Source: Flavobacterium microcysteis
GTDB taxonomy: Bacteria; Bacteroidota; Bacteroidia; Flavobacteriales; Flavobacteriaceae
Assembly (NCBI RefSeq): GCF_006385255.1
Contig: NZ_VFJE01000051.1
Location: 1 to 64,000 of the forward strand
Direction: 5' to 3'
Length of the DNA: 64,000 nt
Position numbers and translations under genes: made by a program. This document shows positions 49,400-58,518 of the stretch, piece after piece (position 1 is the stretch's first letter; each line of letters starts with the position of its first letter). Under the pieces are notes generated by a model. It was not told the origin of the DNA and made no database searches. It worked only from the letters and a program-made list of their open reading frames with translations.

Positions 49400-49930
49400 C
49401 TAATCCATGAATTCCCGTTCCTCCCGTGTCGTATTCACAATAGAAACGCCTTTTTGTAGCAGAAGATTGTTAGGATAGGTTACGAGTTCTCCTTCTTTGG
49501 TTCTCAAATACGTATGGAAAGCCTTGATATCGTCAATCTCGCCTTCAAGCGGAAAATCCTTATCATGAATACGGATTGTATCTCCAATCTTGAAAGGAAA
49601 TGAAAAAAACAATATTATTCCTGCGGTTATATTGCTAAGAATAGACCATTGGGCAAAGAAAGCAACACCAATAATAGTGATGACAGAAGTAAAGGCAAGG
49701 TAAACATCATTTGTTCGAACGCCCCAAATCATAAAGACACCAGCTAAAGTCATCGCCATAATCACAAAGCTGATGTATTTGCTAACCAAAATTGCACGGT
49801 GTTCATTAATTTCGGCATGCTTGGCGTAACGTTTTATCAGGGCAGTAATAATAAAACGGATAATTGTCACGCAAACTAGCAGTATGATCGTGCTTACGAT
49901 CTTTGGAGTATTTTCTTCAAAAAAGGACAT
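49400..49930 (-). CDS. Mechanosensitive ion channel, MscS family
   Basis: The protein has 176 residues, a short MscS. Transmembrane helices are at about 9-28, 50-70 and 75-110, the last with FFAQWSILSNITAGIILFFSFPFKIGDTIRI, the pore-lining MscS signature. A beta domain follows. It is expressed in an operon with the Maf, UbiA, KdsC-like and DUF2520 genes; it is the last gene, 3 bp after Maf. Confidence 0.87.
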   Translation of the reverse strand: MSFFEENTPKIVSTIILLVCVTIIRFIITALIKRYAKHAEINEHRAILVSKYISFVIMAMTLAGVFMIWGVRTNDVYLAFTSVITIIGVAFFAQWSILSNITAGIILFFSFPFKIGDTIRIHDKDFPLEGEIDDIKAFHTYLRTKEGELVTYPNNLLLQKGVSIVNTTREEREFMD

Positions 49931-49933
49931 TCT

Positions 49934-50527
49934 CTAGCGGTTTTTCCCAAAGGTAGTGAAATATTCATAAACTTTTTGGACGGGAAGCCCCACCACATTG
50001 GAGTAGGAGCCTTCAATTTTGCTTATACCGATGATGCCAATCCATTCCTGAATGCCATAAGCTCCGGCCTTATCATAAGGCTTAAAATTGTCCAAATAGT
50101 AAGCAATAGCTTCATCTGGTAAATAGGCAAAAGTGACTTTTGTAGTTTCGTTAATGATATCCGTCTTTCCGTTATGTCTGAAACATACGGAAGTATAGAC
50201 CTCGTGGGTCGAATCAGACAACGATCTTAATATTTGGAAAGCATCCTCATAATCTTTAGGTTTTCCTAAAGCTTTTCCGTTATGCCAGACAATAGTGTCG
50301 CTGGTCACCAAAATATCGTTTGGAGCTAATTCTTCCTGAAAAGCATCCGCTTTTAGCTTGGCCAGAAAATCGGTGATTTCAGAAGCCTTGAGATGATCAG
50401 GATAAATTTCGTCTACTTCCTTTAAGCGCACCTCAAAATCCAGATGCATGTCTTTAAAGAACTGCTGTCTTCTTGGCGATCCTGATGCCAAAAGAATAGT
50501 ATAATCTTTTAAATGAGGATTAAGCAT
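49934..50527 (-). CDS. maf: Maf-family nucleotide pyrophosphatase
   Basis: The protein has 197 residues from the ATG at 50527; the frame continues upstream to 50581 inside the UbiA gene but starts with sequence unlike Maf. The family motif ILLASGSPRRQQFF begins at residue 11, and TSDTIVW and YDKAGAYGIQEW mark the rest. Maf proteins hydrolyse dTTP, UTP or modified nucleotides. It overlaps the UbiA gene end by 8 bp, so translation is coupled. Confidence 0.9.
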   Translation of the reverse strand: MLNPHLKDYTILLASGSPRRQQFFKDMHLDFEVRLKEVDEIYPDHLKASEITDFLAKLKADAFQEELAPNDILVTSDTIVWHNGKALGKPKDYEDAFQILRSLSDSTHEVYTSVCFRHNGKTDIINETTKVTFAYLPDEAIAYYLDNFKPYDKAGAYGIQEWIGIIGISKIEGSYSNVVGLPVQKVYEYFTTFGKNR

Positions 50528-51443
50528 ATTTGATATTGAGATTGATAACTGCAATTGAAAGGATTCCGAAGAAAATAACAAACTTTAATACATTGCTCAA
50601 ATGATGGAAATCTTTTTGTTTTTTGGCTGAAAACATCTTTATAGTAAAATAAAGTAGTGGAGCTAATATAAACAGAAAGCCATAGCCCGAAGCATAGAAC
50701 AAGTTGTTAGTATACAGGTTCTCGTTAATATAATAAATGATAAGTCCTATAGGAATAAAACTCAATCCGAAAACTATTTTGCCTGTTCTGCCAATGCCTA
50801 AAGCAATTGGAAGCGTATTCATTCCTTGATTATAATCGCCGTTGACATCTTCCATGTCTTTAACGATTTCTCGGATAAAGTTGATGATAAAGGCAAATAC
50901 TGCATAGTCAATGAGTATGTTAAAAATAATACCCATGCCAGCCTGGTTTTCAGGAACAACCATAGGCAATAGATCAAAAATCCCGATAACTAAAATGCTC
51001 AACGAAAGAAGCAGGGCAATGATAATATTACCAATCAATAATGTTTGCTTTAAACCATTGGCATACACATATAAGGTAGCAGCGATAATGACAAATATCG
51101 CCGCAAAGTTGGGTTTGTGGATAGCATTAGCCAAATAGAAACCAACACCAACACCAATAACATTCAGGGCGATATAAATATTATATCCCATAGCTTCAGA
51201 AATCTGCTTTCCTATAACAACATTATCAGGCTTATTAATTTTGTCCGTAGCCTGGTCAAAAATGTTGTTTATAAGGTAACCGCCTGCTGCAATACATACG
51301 GTTGAAAATACGAGAAGCGCAAACTGCCAGTCATTTAAAGCAAGTGGAATAGACTGTGATTCTAAAAATCCGTATCGGAAAACCAATTGCATTATGGCAA
51401 GCATAATCAGGTTCTGGTAGCGTATTAGTTTTAAAAAAGACAT
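50520..51443 (-). CDS. UbiA-family prenyltransferase
   Basis: The protein has 307 residues with eight or nine membrane helices. The first Asp-rich motif is NNIFDQATDKINKPDNV and the second is DMEDVNGDYNQG, the Mg-diphosphate sites. In related Bacteroidota this gene is annotated as geranylgeranylglycerol-phosphate geranylgeranyltransferase. The polar acceptor cannot be confirmed here. It lies between the KdsC-like and Maf genes. Confidence 0.87.
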   Translation of the reverse strand: MSFLKLIRYQNLIMLAIMQLVFRYGFLESQSIPLALNDWQFALLVFSTVCIAAGGYLINNIFDQATDKINKPDNVVIGKQISEAMGYNIYIALNVIGVGVGFYLANAIHKPNFAAIFVIIAATLYVYANGLKQTLLIGNIIIALLLSLSILVIGIFDLLPMVVPENQAGMGIIFNILIDYAVFAFIINFIREIVKDMEDVNGDYNQGMNTLPIALGIGRTGKIVFGLSFIPIGLIIYYINENLYTNNLFYASGYGFLFILAPLLYFTIKMFSAKKQKDFHHLSNVLKFVIFFGILSIAVINLNIKYA

Positions 51444-51464
51444 AGGTTAGTGTTCAGCAGATTA

Positions 51465-51992
51465 TTAATCGTGTTTTCCATTGAAATACTGCATCCATTT
51501 TCCCTGGACACGCATTACCTGTTCGATAACATCACGTACGGCACCACGACCGCCATTTTTATGCGAAACGTAAGAACAGATTTCTTTAATCTCAGGACTT
51601 GAGTCCAATGGGCAAGTAGGAAGTCCTACCAATTTCATTACATGATAATCAGGAATGTCATCACCCATATAAAGCACCTGTTCCGGTTTGATATTATATA
51701 TATCAGTATACTCTTTAAAAGTTTCGACTTTGTCAGGACAAGCCAGATGAATATCGGTAATGCCCAGATTTCTAAGTCGGATTCGGACACCTTCATTACT
51801 TCCGCCAGAAATAATGCAAACATGATACCCGCTTTCTACGGCTGCTTTCATGGCAAAACCATCGCGAATATTCATAACACGAAGCATTTCGCCTGTTGGT
51901 GTAATATGGACAGAACTATCAGTTAGAACGCCATCGACATCGAAAATAAAAGTCGTGATGTCGTTCATGATTTCTTTATAACTTTTTGACAT
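51465..51992 (-). CDS. kdsC: KdsC-like HAD phosphatase (3-deoxy-D-manno-octulosonate 8-phosphate phosphatase)
   Basis: The protein has 175 residues, the size of tetrameric C0-type HAD enzymes without a cap. Motif I is FIFDVDGVLTD, motif II is ISGGSNEGV, and motif III/IV is YMGDDIPDYHVM. KdsC releases phosphate from KDO 8-phosphate in lipopolysaccharide core synthesis. Start codons at 51992 and at residue 9 are both possible. It overlaps the DUF2520 gene by 17 bp. Confidence 0.82.
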   Translation of the reverse strand: MSKSYKEIMNDITTFIFDVDGVLTDSSVHITPTGEMLRVMNIRDGFAMKAAVESGYHVCIISGGSNEGVRIRLRNLGITDIHLACPDKVETFKEYTDIYNIKPEQVLYMGDDIPDYHVMKLVGLPTCPLDSSPEIKEICSYVSHKNGGRGAVRDVIEQVMRVQGKWMQYFNGKHD

Positions 51993-52740
51993 TAGATTGT
52001 TGAATGGAATGTGTTAGTATTTTATAAATTTCTTTTTGTGTATTGTCTGTAAGTAACGCCAAATGGGTCTGTATCGTATTCAGATCGTTTCTTTTTGCAG
52101 GTCCGGTTTGGGCTTCTAACGGTGAAAGACGTTGTACCTTGCTTGCCGTTTCAGCAATCAAAGGTTTAAGAATTTCAAATGGCAGCTGATGTTCTGCGCA
52201 AATCTCTTTTCCAATCTGATAAAGATGGTTGGTAAAATTGTTTACAAAAACAGCGGCAACATGGAGCGATTTTCTTTGGTCTGAACTGATAAGATAATGT
52301 TTGGAGCCTATAGCTTCGGCAACATTCTCTAAAACGATATAATCGTCATCGAATTCACTTTCCAGGCATATTGGAATTGCAGCAAAGTCAATCTCTTTAT
52401 TTTTAGTGAAAGTTTGTAGTGGGTAAAAAACGCCTCTACGGTTTTTCGGATTTAATTCTTCTAATGGGATGCTTCCCGAAGTATGAACTACCAATCGGTT
52501 TTCAAACGGAAGGCTTGATGAAACCTCAGCAATGGCACTGTCAGAAACGGCAATGATATAGATGTCGGCTTCCAAAAACTGGCTTCGGTCAGTAATGATT
52601 TTTGAATCTTCCACCAAATGAGAAATACTTTCCTTTTGTCTTGAAAAGACCTGTGACAATTGAATTCCGCTGCTTTTTTTAAAAGCATGGATAAGATGCT
52701 GTGCTACATTTCCGGAACCGATTATAGTTGCTGTAATCAT
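51976..52740 (-). CDS. DUF2520 Rossmann-fold protein
   Basis: The protein has 254 residues. The Rossmann nucleotide motif is IGSGNVAQHLIHAF near residue 7, as in F420-dependent NADP reductase-like or 6-phosphogluconate-dehydrogenase-like proteins. A DUF2520-type C-terminal part (HVAAVFVNNFTNHLYQIG) follows. It starts the operon of five genes ending with the MscS gene. The substrate is unknown. Confidence 0.82.
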   Translation of the reverse strand: MITATIIGSGNVAQHLIHAFKKSSGIQLSQVFSRQKESISHLVEDSKIITDRSQFLEADIYIIAVSDSAIAEVSSSLPFENRLVVHTSGSIPLEELNPKNRRGVFYPLQTFTKNKEIDFAAIPICLESEFDDDYIVLENVAEAIGSKHYLISSDQRKSLHVAAVFVNNFTNHLYQIGKEICAEHQLPFEILKPLIAETASKVQRLSPLEAQTGPAKRNDLNTIQTHLALLTDNTQKEIYKILTHSIQQSNVKKL

Positions 52741-52885
52741 GGCGCTAATTTAGGGATTAGTTATGAAATATTGGAAAGGTTTTCTTCCAATAAATTAAGC
52801 AGGTTTAACAGACCCTTACAATAAAGAGGGCAATTAAATCATTACATTTATAATAGCCAAGAATAAAAGGATTTATAAAGTTTTA

Positions 52886-53218
52886 ATGAAAGAGAGTATG
52901 AAAAAGTTTAAACTGGCAGTTGAAGCCTGCCTGGCCTGTTTTGGCGCCTGTGAGGTCTGTGCGGCCAATTGTATCGAAATGAACGATAAAAATCACCTGA
53001 ACTGTATCTTGCTTTGTCGTGATTGTGCAGAAATTTGTATACTTTGTGTCAAGTTTTGTTCCAGAAACTCCGGTTTTTCTACAGCCTTGATGAAATTATG
53101 CGCCAAAATATGTACGGCTTGTGCTGTAGAATGCGAAAAATTTGCCCATCATGCCCATTGCAGAGAATGTGCGGAGTCTTGTAGGAAATGTGCAGCAGCT
53201 TGCAGCTTTAAATGGTAA
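52886..53218 (+). CDS. Four-helix-bundle copper-binding protein, 20 Cys
   Basis: The protein has 110 residues, or 106 from the second Met. It contains 20 cysteines arranged as C-x-x-C and C-x-x-x-C along four helices (EACLACFGACEVCAANC...). This layout matches the four-helix-bundle copper-binding (Csp-like) family, which stores Cu(I). It has no signal peptide, so it acts in the cytosol. It lies next to the cytochrome c assembly gene. Confidence 0.85.
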   Translation: MKESMKKFKLAVEACLACFGACEVCAANCIEMNDKNHLNCILLCRDCAEICILCVKFCSRNSGFSTALMKLCAKICTACAVECEKFAHHAHCRECAESCRKCAAACSFKW

Positions 53219-53359
53219 GCCTAAATATATCAATTTATTTATCATGTGTCAGGATTTTTGACGCACGGTAGAGATATGCATAAAATATTTAGAAAAAATT
53301 AACAAGGAATTACGAAAAACGCAGGCCTAGGATTAACGGTTTCATCAAACATTTTTCCT

Positions 53360-53367
53360 TATTTTTG
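53360..53367 (+). promoter_or_regulatory. -7 promoter box for ccsBA
   Basis: TATTTTTG matches TAnnTTTG. It lies at the position of the longer frame's start (53365), so translation must begin at 53401. Confidence 0.6.
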
Positions 53368-53400
53368 TGGCACTTTTTAAACTATCGTAATTCCACTCTC

Positions 53401-56400
53401 ATGGATAAAATTTTTTCCTTCCTGTTTTCTACCCGTTTAATGGCTGTTTTATTTATTGTTTTTGCAGTTGCAATGGGAATCGGGACCTTTATTGAAGATG
53501 CCTACAATACGGATGTCGCCAGAATCCTAATTTACAACAGCTGGTGGTTTGAAGCAATCATGTTTCTCTTTCTGATTAACTTTTTAGGAAATATCAAGAG
53601 ATACCAATTACATAAGAAGGAAAAATGGACTACGTTATTACTCCATCTTTCCTTTATTTTTATTTTAATAGGAGCTTTTGTGACCCGTTATATCAGCTAT
53701 GAGGGTATGATGTCGATTGCTGAAGGCGCTTCTGAAAATCAGATATACTCTGAAAAGACATACCTTAATGTTTTTGTTGACGGCGAATATAAAGGCGAAA
53801 TGAAACGCCGTGTTGAAGAAAAAGAATTGTTGTTATCTCAGGTTACCAACAATGATTTCTCAATCAAAGGCAAATTTGCGGAAACTCCTTATGAAATAGA
53901 GTATAAGGACTTTATCATGAATGCCAAAGAGGTTATCAAGGAAGACCCGAAAGGCACACTATATTTAAAAATGGTAGAATCTGGCGACGGATCACGCCAT
54001 GAGCATTACCTTAAAGCAGGCGAAGTGCAGAACATCCATAATGTACTTTTTGCTTTCAATAAGCCAACAGACGGTGCAGTCAATGTTACTAAAGAAGGCG
54101 ATAAATATACTTTCAAAGCTCCGTTTGGCGGTGAGTTTATGCGTATGGCAGACAAACTCCAGGGTTCGGTTGTAAAAGATTCTGTTCAGGATTTGATGTT
54201 CCGTTCCCTGTATAATGTTGGTGGGGCACAGTTTGTTTTCCCGGATGCAGCTATTAATGGGAAAGTAGGCTACGAATCGAATAATGATTATAAAGATAAA
54301 GCTACTGACGATGCTTTGATTGTTACAATTAAGGCAGGAGGAAAGACGCAGGACGTGACATTAATTGGTTCTAAAGGAAAAATGGGAGAGCCTCAATCCT
54401 TTAAGGTTGGAGGTCTTGATTTTACATTATTCTACGGAAGTAAAGTATATACATTGCCTTTCAAAATCAAGCTGAATGATTTTATTGCAGAAAAATATCC
54501 TGGAACTTTGAAAAGCTTCTCGGCTTTTAGAAGTAAGATTACCGTTGAAGACGAAAAACCTTTTGATTATGAGATTTTCATGAATAATGTTTTGGATCAC
54601 GGCGGTTACCGTTTTTTCCAGGCATCTTATGATTATACAGACAATCATTTAAGAGATACTTACGAACCAAATATTACTGTACTTTCTGCAAATCACGATT
54701 TCTGGGGAACCTGGATTACCTATATTGGCTATTTCCTTTTATACATAGGGATGATGGCTATCTTATTTGATAAAAATTCAAGATTTGGAATCGTGAAGAA
54801 AAAATTAGACAAGATTAAGGCAAGAAAAGCCAAACTAATTACCGTATTGTTATTGTTTGTTAGCGTTGGAAGTTTTGCTCAACATGACCATGACCACAAC
54901 ACGCCTGGACACAATCATGCAAAAGGAAATGCGGCTCCTTTAAAAAGAGTAATGCCAACAGAGCAGCAGGTGGATTCATTATTAAAGATTATTGAAGTAA
55001 AGCCGGAACATGCTGCAAAATTCGGAAGAATCGTAATTCAGGACGATGGCGGAAGAATGAAGCCAATCAATACATTCTCTTCAGAATTATTGCGAAAAGT
55101 AAGCAAGAGCGACCACTATAAAGGATATAATTCCGATCAGGTATTTTTATCAATGTCACAATATCCGGAAGTATGGTTTAATGTGCCTTTCGTTTATTTG
55201 AAAAAAGACAACGACAGCTTGCATAAGATTTTAGGTGTTGACCTGAAAGCAAAACACATTCCGTTTATCAGCTTCTTTGACGAGCAAGGAAACTACAAAC
55301 TATCGCCTTATTTGGATGAAGCTTATAAAGCAGCTATTCCAAACCAATTCCAAAAAGATTTTATTGAAGTTGATAAGAAAGTAGTACTGTTAAATGCTGC
55401 ATTGAGCGGAAAAATACTGAGAATTTTCCCTATTCCTTACAACAAAGCTAATAAATGGGTTTCGTATCTGGAACTGAATGAAACAGGCATTAAAGGTGTT
55501 GATTCTACTTATACTAAAAATGTACTTCCTGCCTATATGGGATTCCTGAATGAAGCGAGAAAATCAGGAGGTTACAAACAAGCAGATGATATTCTGGAAA
55601 GTATTACGCTTTTCCAAAAGAAATACGGTAAAGAGGTGCGTCCGAGCGATGACAAGATCAACTCTGAAATCCTTTATAACAAATACGATATTTTTAAAAA
55701 ACTGTACTATTTGTACATGACGGCGGGAGTTTTAATGTTGTTGTTTACTATCGTAAAAATATTCAATAACAGAAAAGCGATTCGCATTACCGTAAAAGCT
55801 TTACACGCTCTTATTGGTTTCTTTTTTGTACTCCATACAGCCGGATTGATTATGAGATGGTACATTTCTGGACACGCACCGTGGAGTGATGCTTATGAAT
55901 CGATGATTTATGTAGGTTGGGCTACGATGTTCTTCGGTCTTGCTTTTGGAAGAAAATCAGAACTGACAGTCGCTTCGACAGCTTTTGTCGCTTCGATGAT
56001 TCTGATGATTGCACACTGGAACTGGATGGATCCTGCTATTGCTAACCTGCAACCGGTATTAAATTCATATTGGTTGATGATTCACGTGGCTGTTATTGTA
56101 GCAAGTTACGGACCGTTCACATTAGGGATGATACTCGGACTGGTTTCGCTGTTTCTGATGATTTTTGCAAATGAAAAGAACAGCAAGAAACTGGAATTAA
56201 ACATCAAAGAAATTACTTATATCACAGAATTATCATTGACTGTTGGTTTGGTTATGCTTACCATAGGAAACTTCCTTGGAGGGCAATGGGCTAACGAAAG
56301 CTGGGGACGCTACTGGGGTTGGGATCCAAAAGAAACCTGGGCATTAATCAGTATCATGGTATATGCATTCGTAATCCACGCACGATTGGTTCCGGCATTA

Positions 56401-56613
56401 AAAGGAACATGGATTTTTAACGTGTTTAGCGTTTTTGCTTTCTATTCCATTATGATGACTTACTTTGGAGTGAACTTCTATTTGACTGGTCTGCATTCTT
56501 ATGCCAGCGGTGATAAAGTAGTAACGCCTAATTTTGTCTTTGTTTCTATTGGAATAGTAACACTGATCTCAATTTTAGCCTATTTCAAGCAGAAAAAATA
56601 TCTAAGAAGCTAA
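53401..56613 (+). CDS. Cytochrome c biogenesis protein CcsBA fusion
   Basis: The protein has 1070 residues. The ResB/CcsB-like part (1-480) has N-terminal membrane helices and a large periplasmic domain. After a His-rich linker (HDHDHNTPGHNHAKGN near 500) the CcsA-like part follows, with several membrane helices and the haem-handling WWD-type motif WGRYWGWDPKETWALI near 970. Haem-ligand His residues lie near GHAPWSDAYES. It exports haem and joins it to apocytochrome c. The start at 53401 follows the -7 box at 53360. Confidence 0.92.
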   Translation: MDKIFSFLFSTRLMAVLFIVFAVAMGIGTFIEDAYNTDVARILIYNSWWFEAIMFLFLINFLGNIKRYQLHKKEKWTTLLLHLSFIFILIGAFVTRYISYEGMMSIAEGASENQIYSEKTYLNVFVDGEYKGEMKRRVEEKELLLSQVTNNDFSIKGKFAETPYEIEYKDFIMNAKEVIKEDPKGTLYLKMVESGDGSRHEHYLKAGEVQNIHNVLFAFNKPTDGAVNVTKEGDKYTFKAPFGGEFMRMADKLQGSVVKDSVQDLMFRSLYNVGGAQFVFPDAAINGKVGYESNNDYKDKATDDALIVTIKAGGKTQDVTLIGSKGKMGEPQSFKVGGLDFTLFYGSKVYTLPFKIKLNDFIAEKYPGTLKSFSAFRSKITVEDEKPFDYEIFMNNVLDHGGYRFFQASYDYTDNHLRDTYEPNITVLSANHDFWGTWITYIGYFLLYIGMMAILFDKNSRFGIVKKKLDKIKARKAKLITVLLLFVSVGSFAQHDHDHNTPGHNHAKGNAAPLKRVMPTEQQVDSLLKIIEVKPEHAAKFGRIVIQDDGGRMKPINTFSSELLRKVSKSDHYKGYNSDQVFLSMSQYPEVWFNVPFVYLKKDNDSLHKILGVDLKAKHIPFISFFDEQGNYKLSPYLDEAYKAAIPNQFQKDFIEVDKKVVLLNAALSGKILRIFPIPYNKANKWVSYLELNETGIKGVDSTYTKNVLPAYMGFLNEARKSGGYKQADDILESITLFQKKYGKEVRPSDDKINSEILYNKYDIFKKLYYLYMTAGVLMLLFTIVKIFNNRKAIRITVKALHALIGFFFVLHTAGLIMRWYISGHAPWSDAYESMIYVGWATMFFGLAFGRKSELTVASTAFVASMILMIAHWNWMDPAIANLQPVLNSYWLMIHVAVIVASYGPFTLGMILGLVSLFLMIFANEKNSKKLELNIKEITYITELSLTVGLVMLTIGNFLGGQWANESWGRYWGWDPKETWALISIMVYAFVIHARLVPALKGTWIFNVFSVFAFYSIMMTYFGVNFYLTGLHSYASGDKVVTPNFVFVSIGIVTLISILAYFKQKKYLRS

Positions 56614-56633
56614 ACTTAGTTTGCCTTGCTGCA

Positions 56634-57197
56634 ATGGTTTTAAAACAATTTGGAATACTACTGATTGCTTTTTTATTGGTTTCCTGTCACTCTCAAAAGA
56701 TACAGATTCAAAAAGAGGGCTATACAGAGTCAGGAAAAATTAAGGATAACAAGAAAGTAGGGAAATGGAAATATAGCTATGAAAATGGAAAGCTATATCA
56801 AGTAGGAAGATTCAATAATAATTTGGAAACCGGAAGCTGGAAAGTTTTTCATTCCAATGGTTCTTTAAGACAGATCGGGAAATTTAAAAATGGAAAGATT
56901 AATGGTCTTTGGAAGTTTTACCATGAAAATGGTACTTTATATGGATTAGGTAGGGCAGAAGATGGAAATTTTAAAGGCGTTTGGCAATGGTTTTTCCCGA
57001 ACGGACAAATCCACACCATCAGGAATTATGAAAATGGGAAACTGGTTTCAGTAGATTTTGCTAAAAATTTCAAAGGGCAGGATATAGATAAAGGAACGAT
57101 TGAAAATGGGAAAGGAACTTTAATCATATATGAAACCCAAATCCTAAAAGATTCCATACTTGAAGTTTTAAACTATAAAGACGGACAAATAAAATAA
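56634..57197 (+). CDS. Lipoprotein with MORN-like repeats (YwqK-type)
   Basis: The protein has 187 residues. A lipobox LLVSC is at residues 14-18. Five to six repeats of the form G-x-W-x(2)-Y/F-x(3)-NG-x-L (KVGKWKYSYENGKL, TGSWKVFHSNGSL, NGLWKFYHENGTL) match MORN-2 repeats, also labelled YwqK-like. These repeats are thought to bind lipids or other proteins. It begins 20 bp after the CcsBA stop codon and ends before the terminator at 57201-57231. Confidence 0.75.
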   Translation: MVLKQFGILLIAFLLVSCHSQKIQIQKEGYTESGKIKDNKKVGKWKYSYENGKLYQVGRFNNNLETGSWKVFHSNGSLRQIGKFKNGKINGLWKFYHENGTLYGLGRAEDGNFKGVWQWFFPNGQIHTIRNYENGKLVSVDFAKNFKGQDIDKGTIENGKGTLIIYETQILKDSILEVLNYKDGQIK

Positions 57198-57200
57198 TAC

Positions 57201-57231
57201 AAAAAAGACTCTGATACCAGAGTCTTTTTTA
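57201..57231. terminator. Bidirectional terminator
   Basis: AAAAAGACTCTG and CAGAGTCTTTTT pair around a 4-nt loop with T runs. It divides the MORN lipoprotein from the convergent DUF6705 genes. Confidence 0.85.
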
Positions 57232-57260
57232 TTTAATAATCATTTGACTGAGTATCAAAA

Positions 57261-57875
57261 TTACCTATCCGGCTGTTTTATCAAGATATAATCACCTCCG
57301 GGAAAGCTTGCTCTTGGAGGCATTGGGTCAGTTTCTTTTTTGTGTTTCATTCTCCACACAACCAATATTTTGATTGCCTGGATGCCGTTTACAGTTATTC
57401 TTCTTATGATTAAATCTGCGTTATTATGTGTTAATTCATCTACAAGTCCACCTCTCCATGCTTTTTCATTTGGTAAACACTCATCACATCCTGTATTTCC
57501 GGAAGTAATAATACGACTTCCACCAATGCTATAATTCCAAGCATTTGAAAAATTTATAGAAAGTTTATTTAAAGTATTAATCTTTTCAATTCCATTTTCT
57601 ATATATTGATATTCTCCTATCAAATAGTCATAATAATATCTGTTATTGTTGACTGTTGATTTTATCTTCTTTTGTAGTACAATTTTTAAAGATGTATTAC
57701 CATTTGTATAGATGTATGTCCCTTCAAAAGGATTTAATAGATTATGGGTATCTTTATAATAGGCACCAGTAATATTGTCTGTGCCTCGGTTCTCAGATAT
57801 ATCTAATATAGGACTTTGTGCTTTACAGCTTAGAGCAATAAGGAATATTGGCAGTATTTTAGAAAGTTGTTTCAT
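57261..57875 (-). CDS. DUF6705-family secreted protein (copy 2)
   Basis: The protein has 204 residues with an N-terminal signal (LIALSCKAQS) that may be a lipobox at Cys17. The core matches the DUF6705 pattern: YYKDTHNLLNPFEGTYIYTNGNTSLKIVLQKK, then DYLIGEYQYIENGIEKINTL. The end (MPPRASFPGGDYILIK) is nearly the same in the next gene. It is a tandem paralogue of 57903-58511, and the function is unknown. Confidence 0.72.
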   Translation of the reverse strand: MKQLSKILPIFLIALSCKAQSPILDISENRGTDNITGAYYKDTHNLLNPFEGTYIYTNGNTSLKIVLQKKIKSTVNNNRYYYDYLIGEYQYIENGIEKINTLNKLSINFSNAWNYSIGGSRIITSGNTGCDECLPNEKAWRGGLVDELTHNNADLIIRRITVNGIQAIKILVVWRMKHKKETDPMPPRASFPGGDYILIKQPDR

Positions 57876-57902
57876 GGCATATAATTAAAAAAGATAGCGG
57901 AG

Positions 57903-58511
57903 TTATCGTTCAAGTCGCTTTGTCAGGATATATTCTCCTCCCGGAAAGCTTGCTCTTGGAGGCATGGGGTCAGTTTCTTTTTTGTATTTCATTCTCCACA
58001 CAACCAATATTTTGATTGCCTGGATGCCGTTTACAGTTATTCTTCTTATGATTAAATCTGCGTTATTATGTGTTAATTCATCTACAAGTCCTCCGGATAG
58101 TGCTTTTTCATTTGGAAGGCATTCATCGCAACCTACCTGTCCTGCAGTAATTATAAGATTTGCTCCGACACTATAATTCCAAGCGTCCGTAAAATTTATA
58201 GATAGTTTATTTAAAGTATTAATCTTTTCAATTCCATTTTCTATGTACTGATATTCACCTATAATCATGTCCTCATAATATTTAGTGTTAAAAGACTTTT
58301 TTTTCTGTAATACTATTTTTAACGAGGTATTGCCATTAGTATAGACGTATGTTCCTTCAAATGGGTTTAACAAGTCGTTCATATCTTTATGATATGCACC
58401 TCTGATTCTTTGTACCCTATGTTGTAAATCCATAATGTCAAAGACAGGACTTTGTGCTTTACAGCTTATTGTAATAAGGAATATTGATAGTATTTTAAAT
58501 ATGTTTTTCAT
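57903..58511 (-). CDS. DUF6705-family secreted protein (copy 1)
   Basis: The protein has 202 residues, with the same layout as 57261-57875 and a likely lipobox (ISCKAQ). The two copies are most alike in the first 110 and last 60 residues. Variation is concentrated around residues 20-35 and 65-80. It starts 7 bp after the JAMM-motif lipoprotein gene, so the three genes form one operon. Immunity or inhibitor roles for such duplicated partners have been seen in other systems. Here this is an open possibility. Confidence 0.72.
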   Translation of the reverse strand: MKNIFKILSIFLITISCKAQSPVFDIMDLQHRVQRIRGAYHKDMNDLLNPFEGTYVYTNGNTSLKIVLQKKKSFNTKYYEDMIIGEYQYIENGIEKINTLNKLSINFTDAWNYSVGANLIITAGQVGCDECLPNEKALSGGLVDELTHNNADLIIRRITVNGIQAIKILVVWRMKYKKETDPMPPRASFPGGEYILTKRLER

Positions 58512-58518
58512 AATTTTT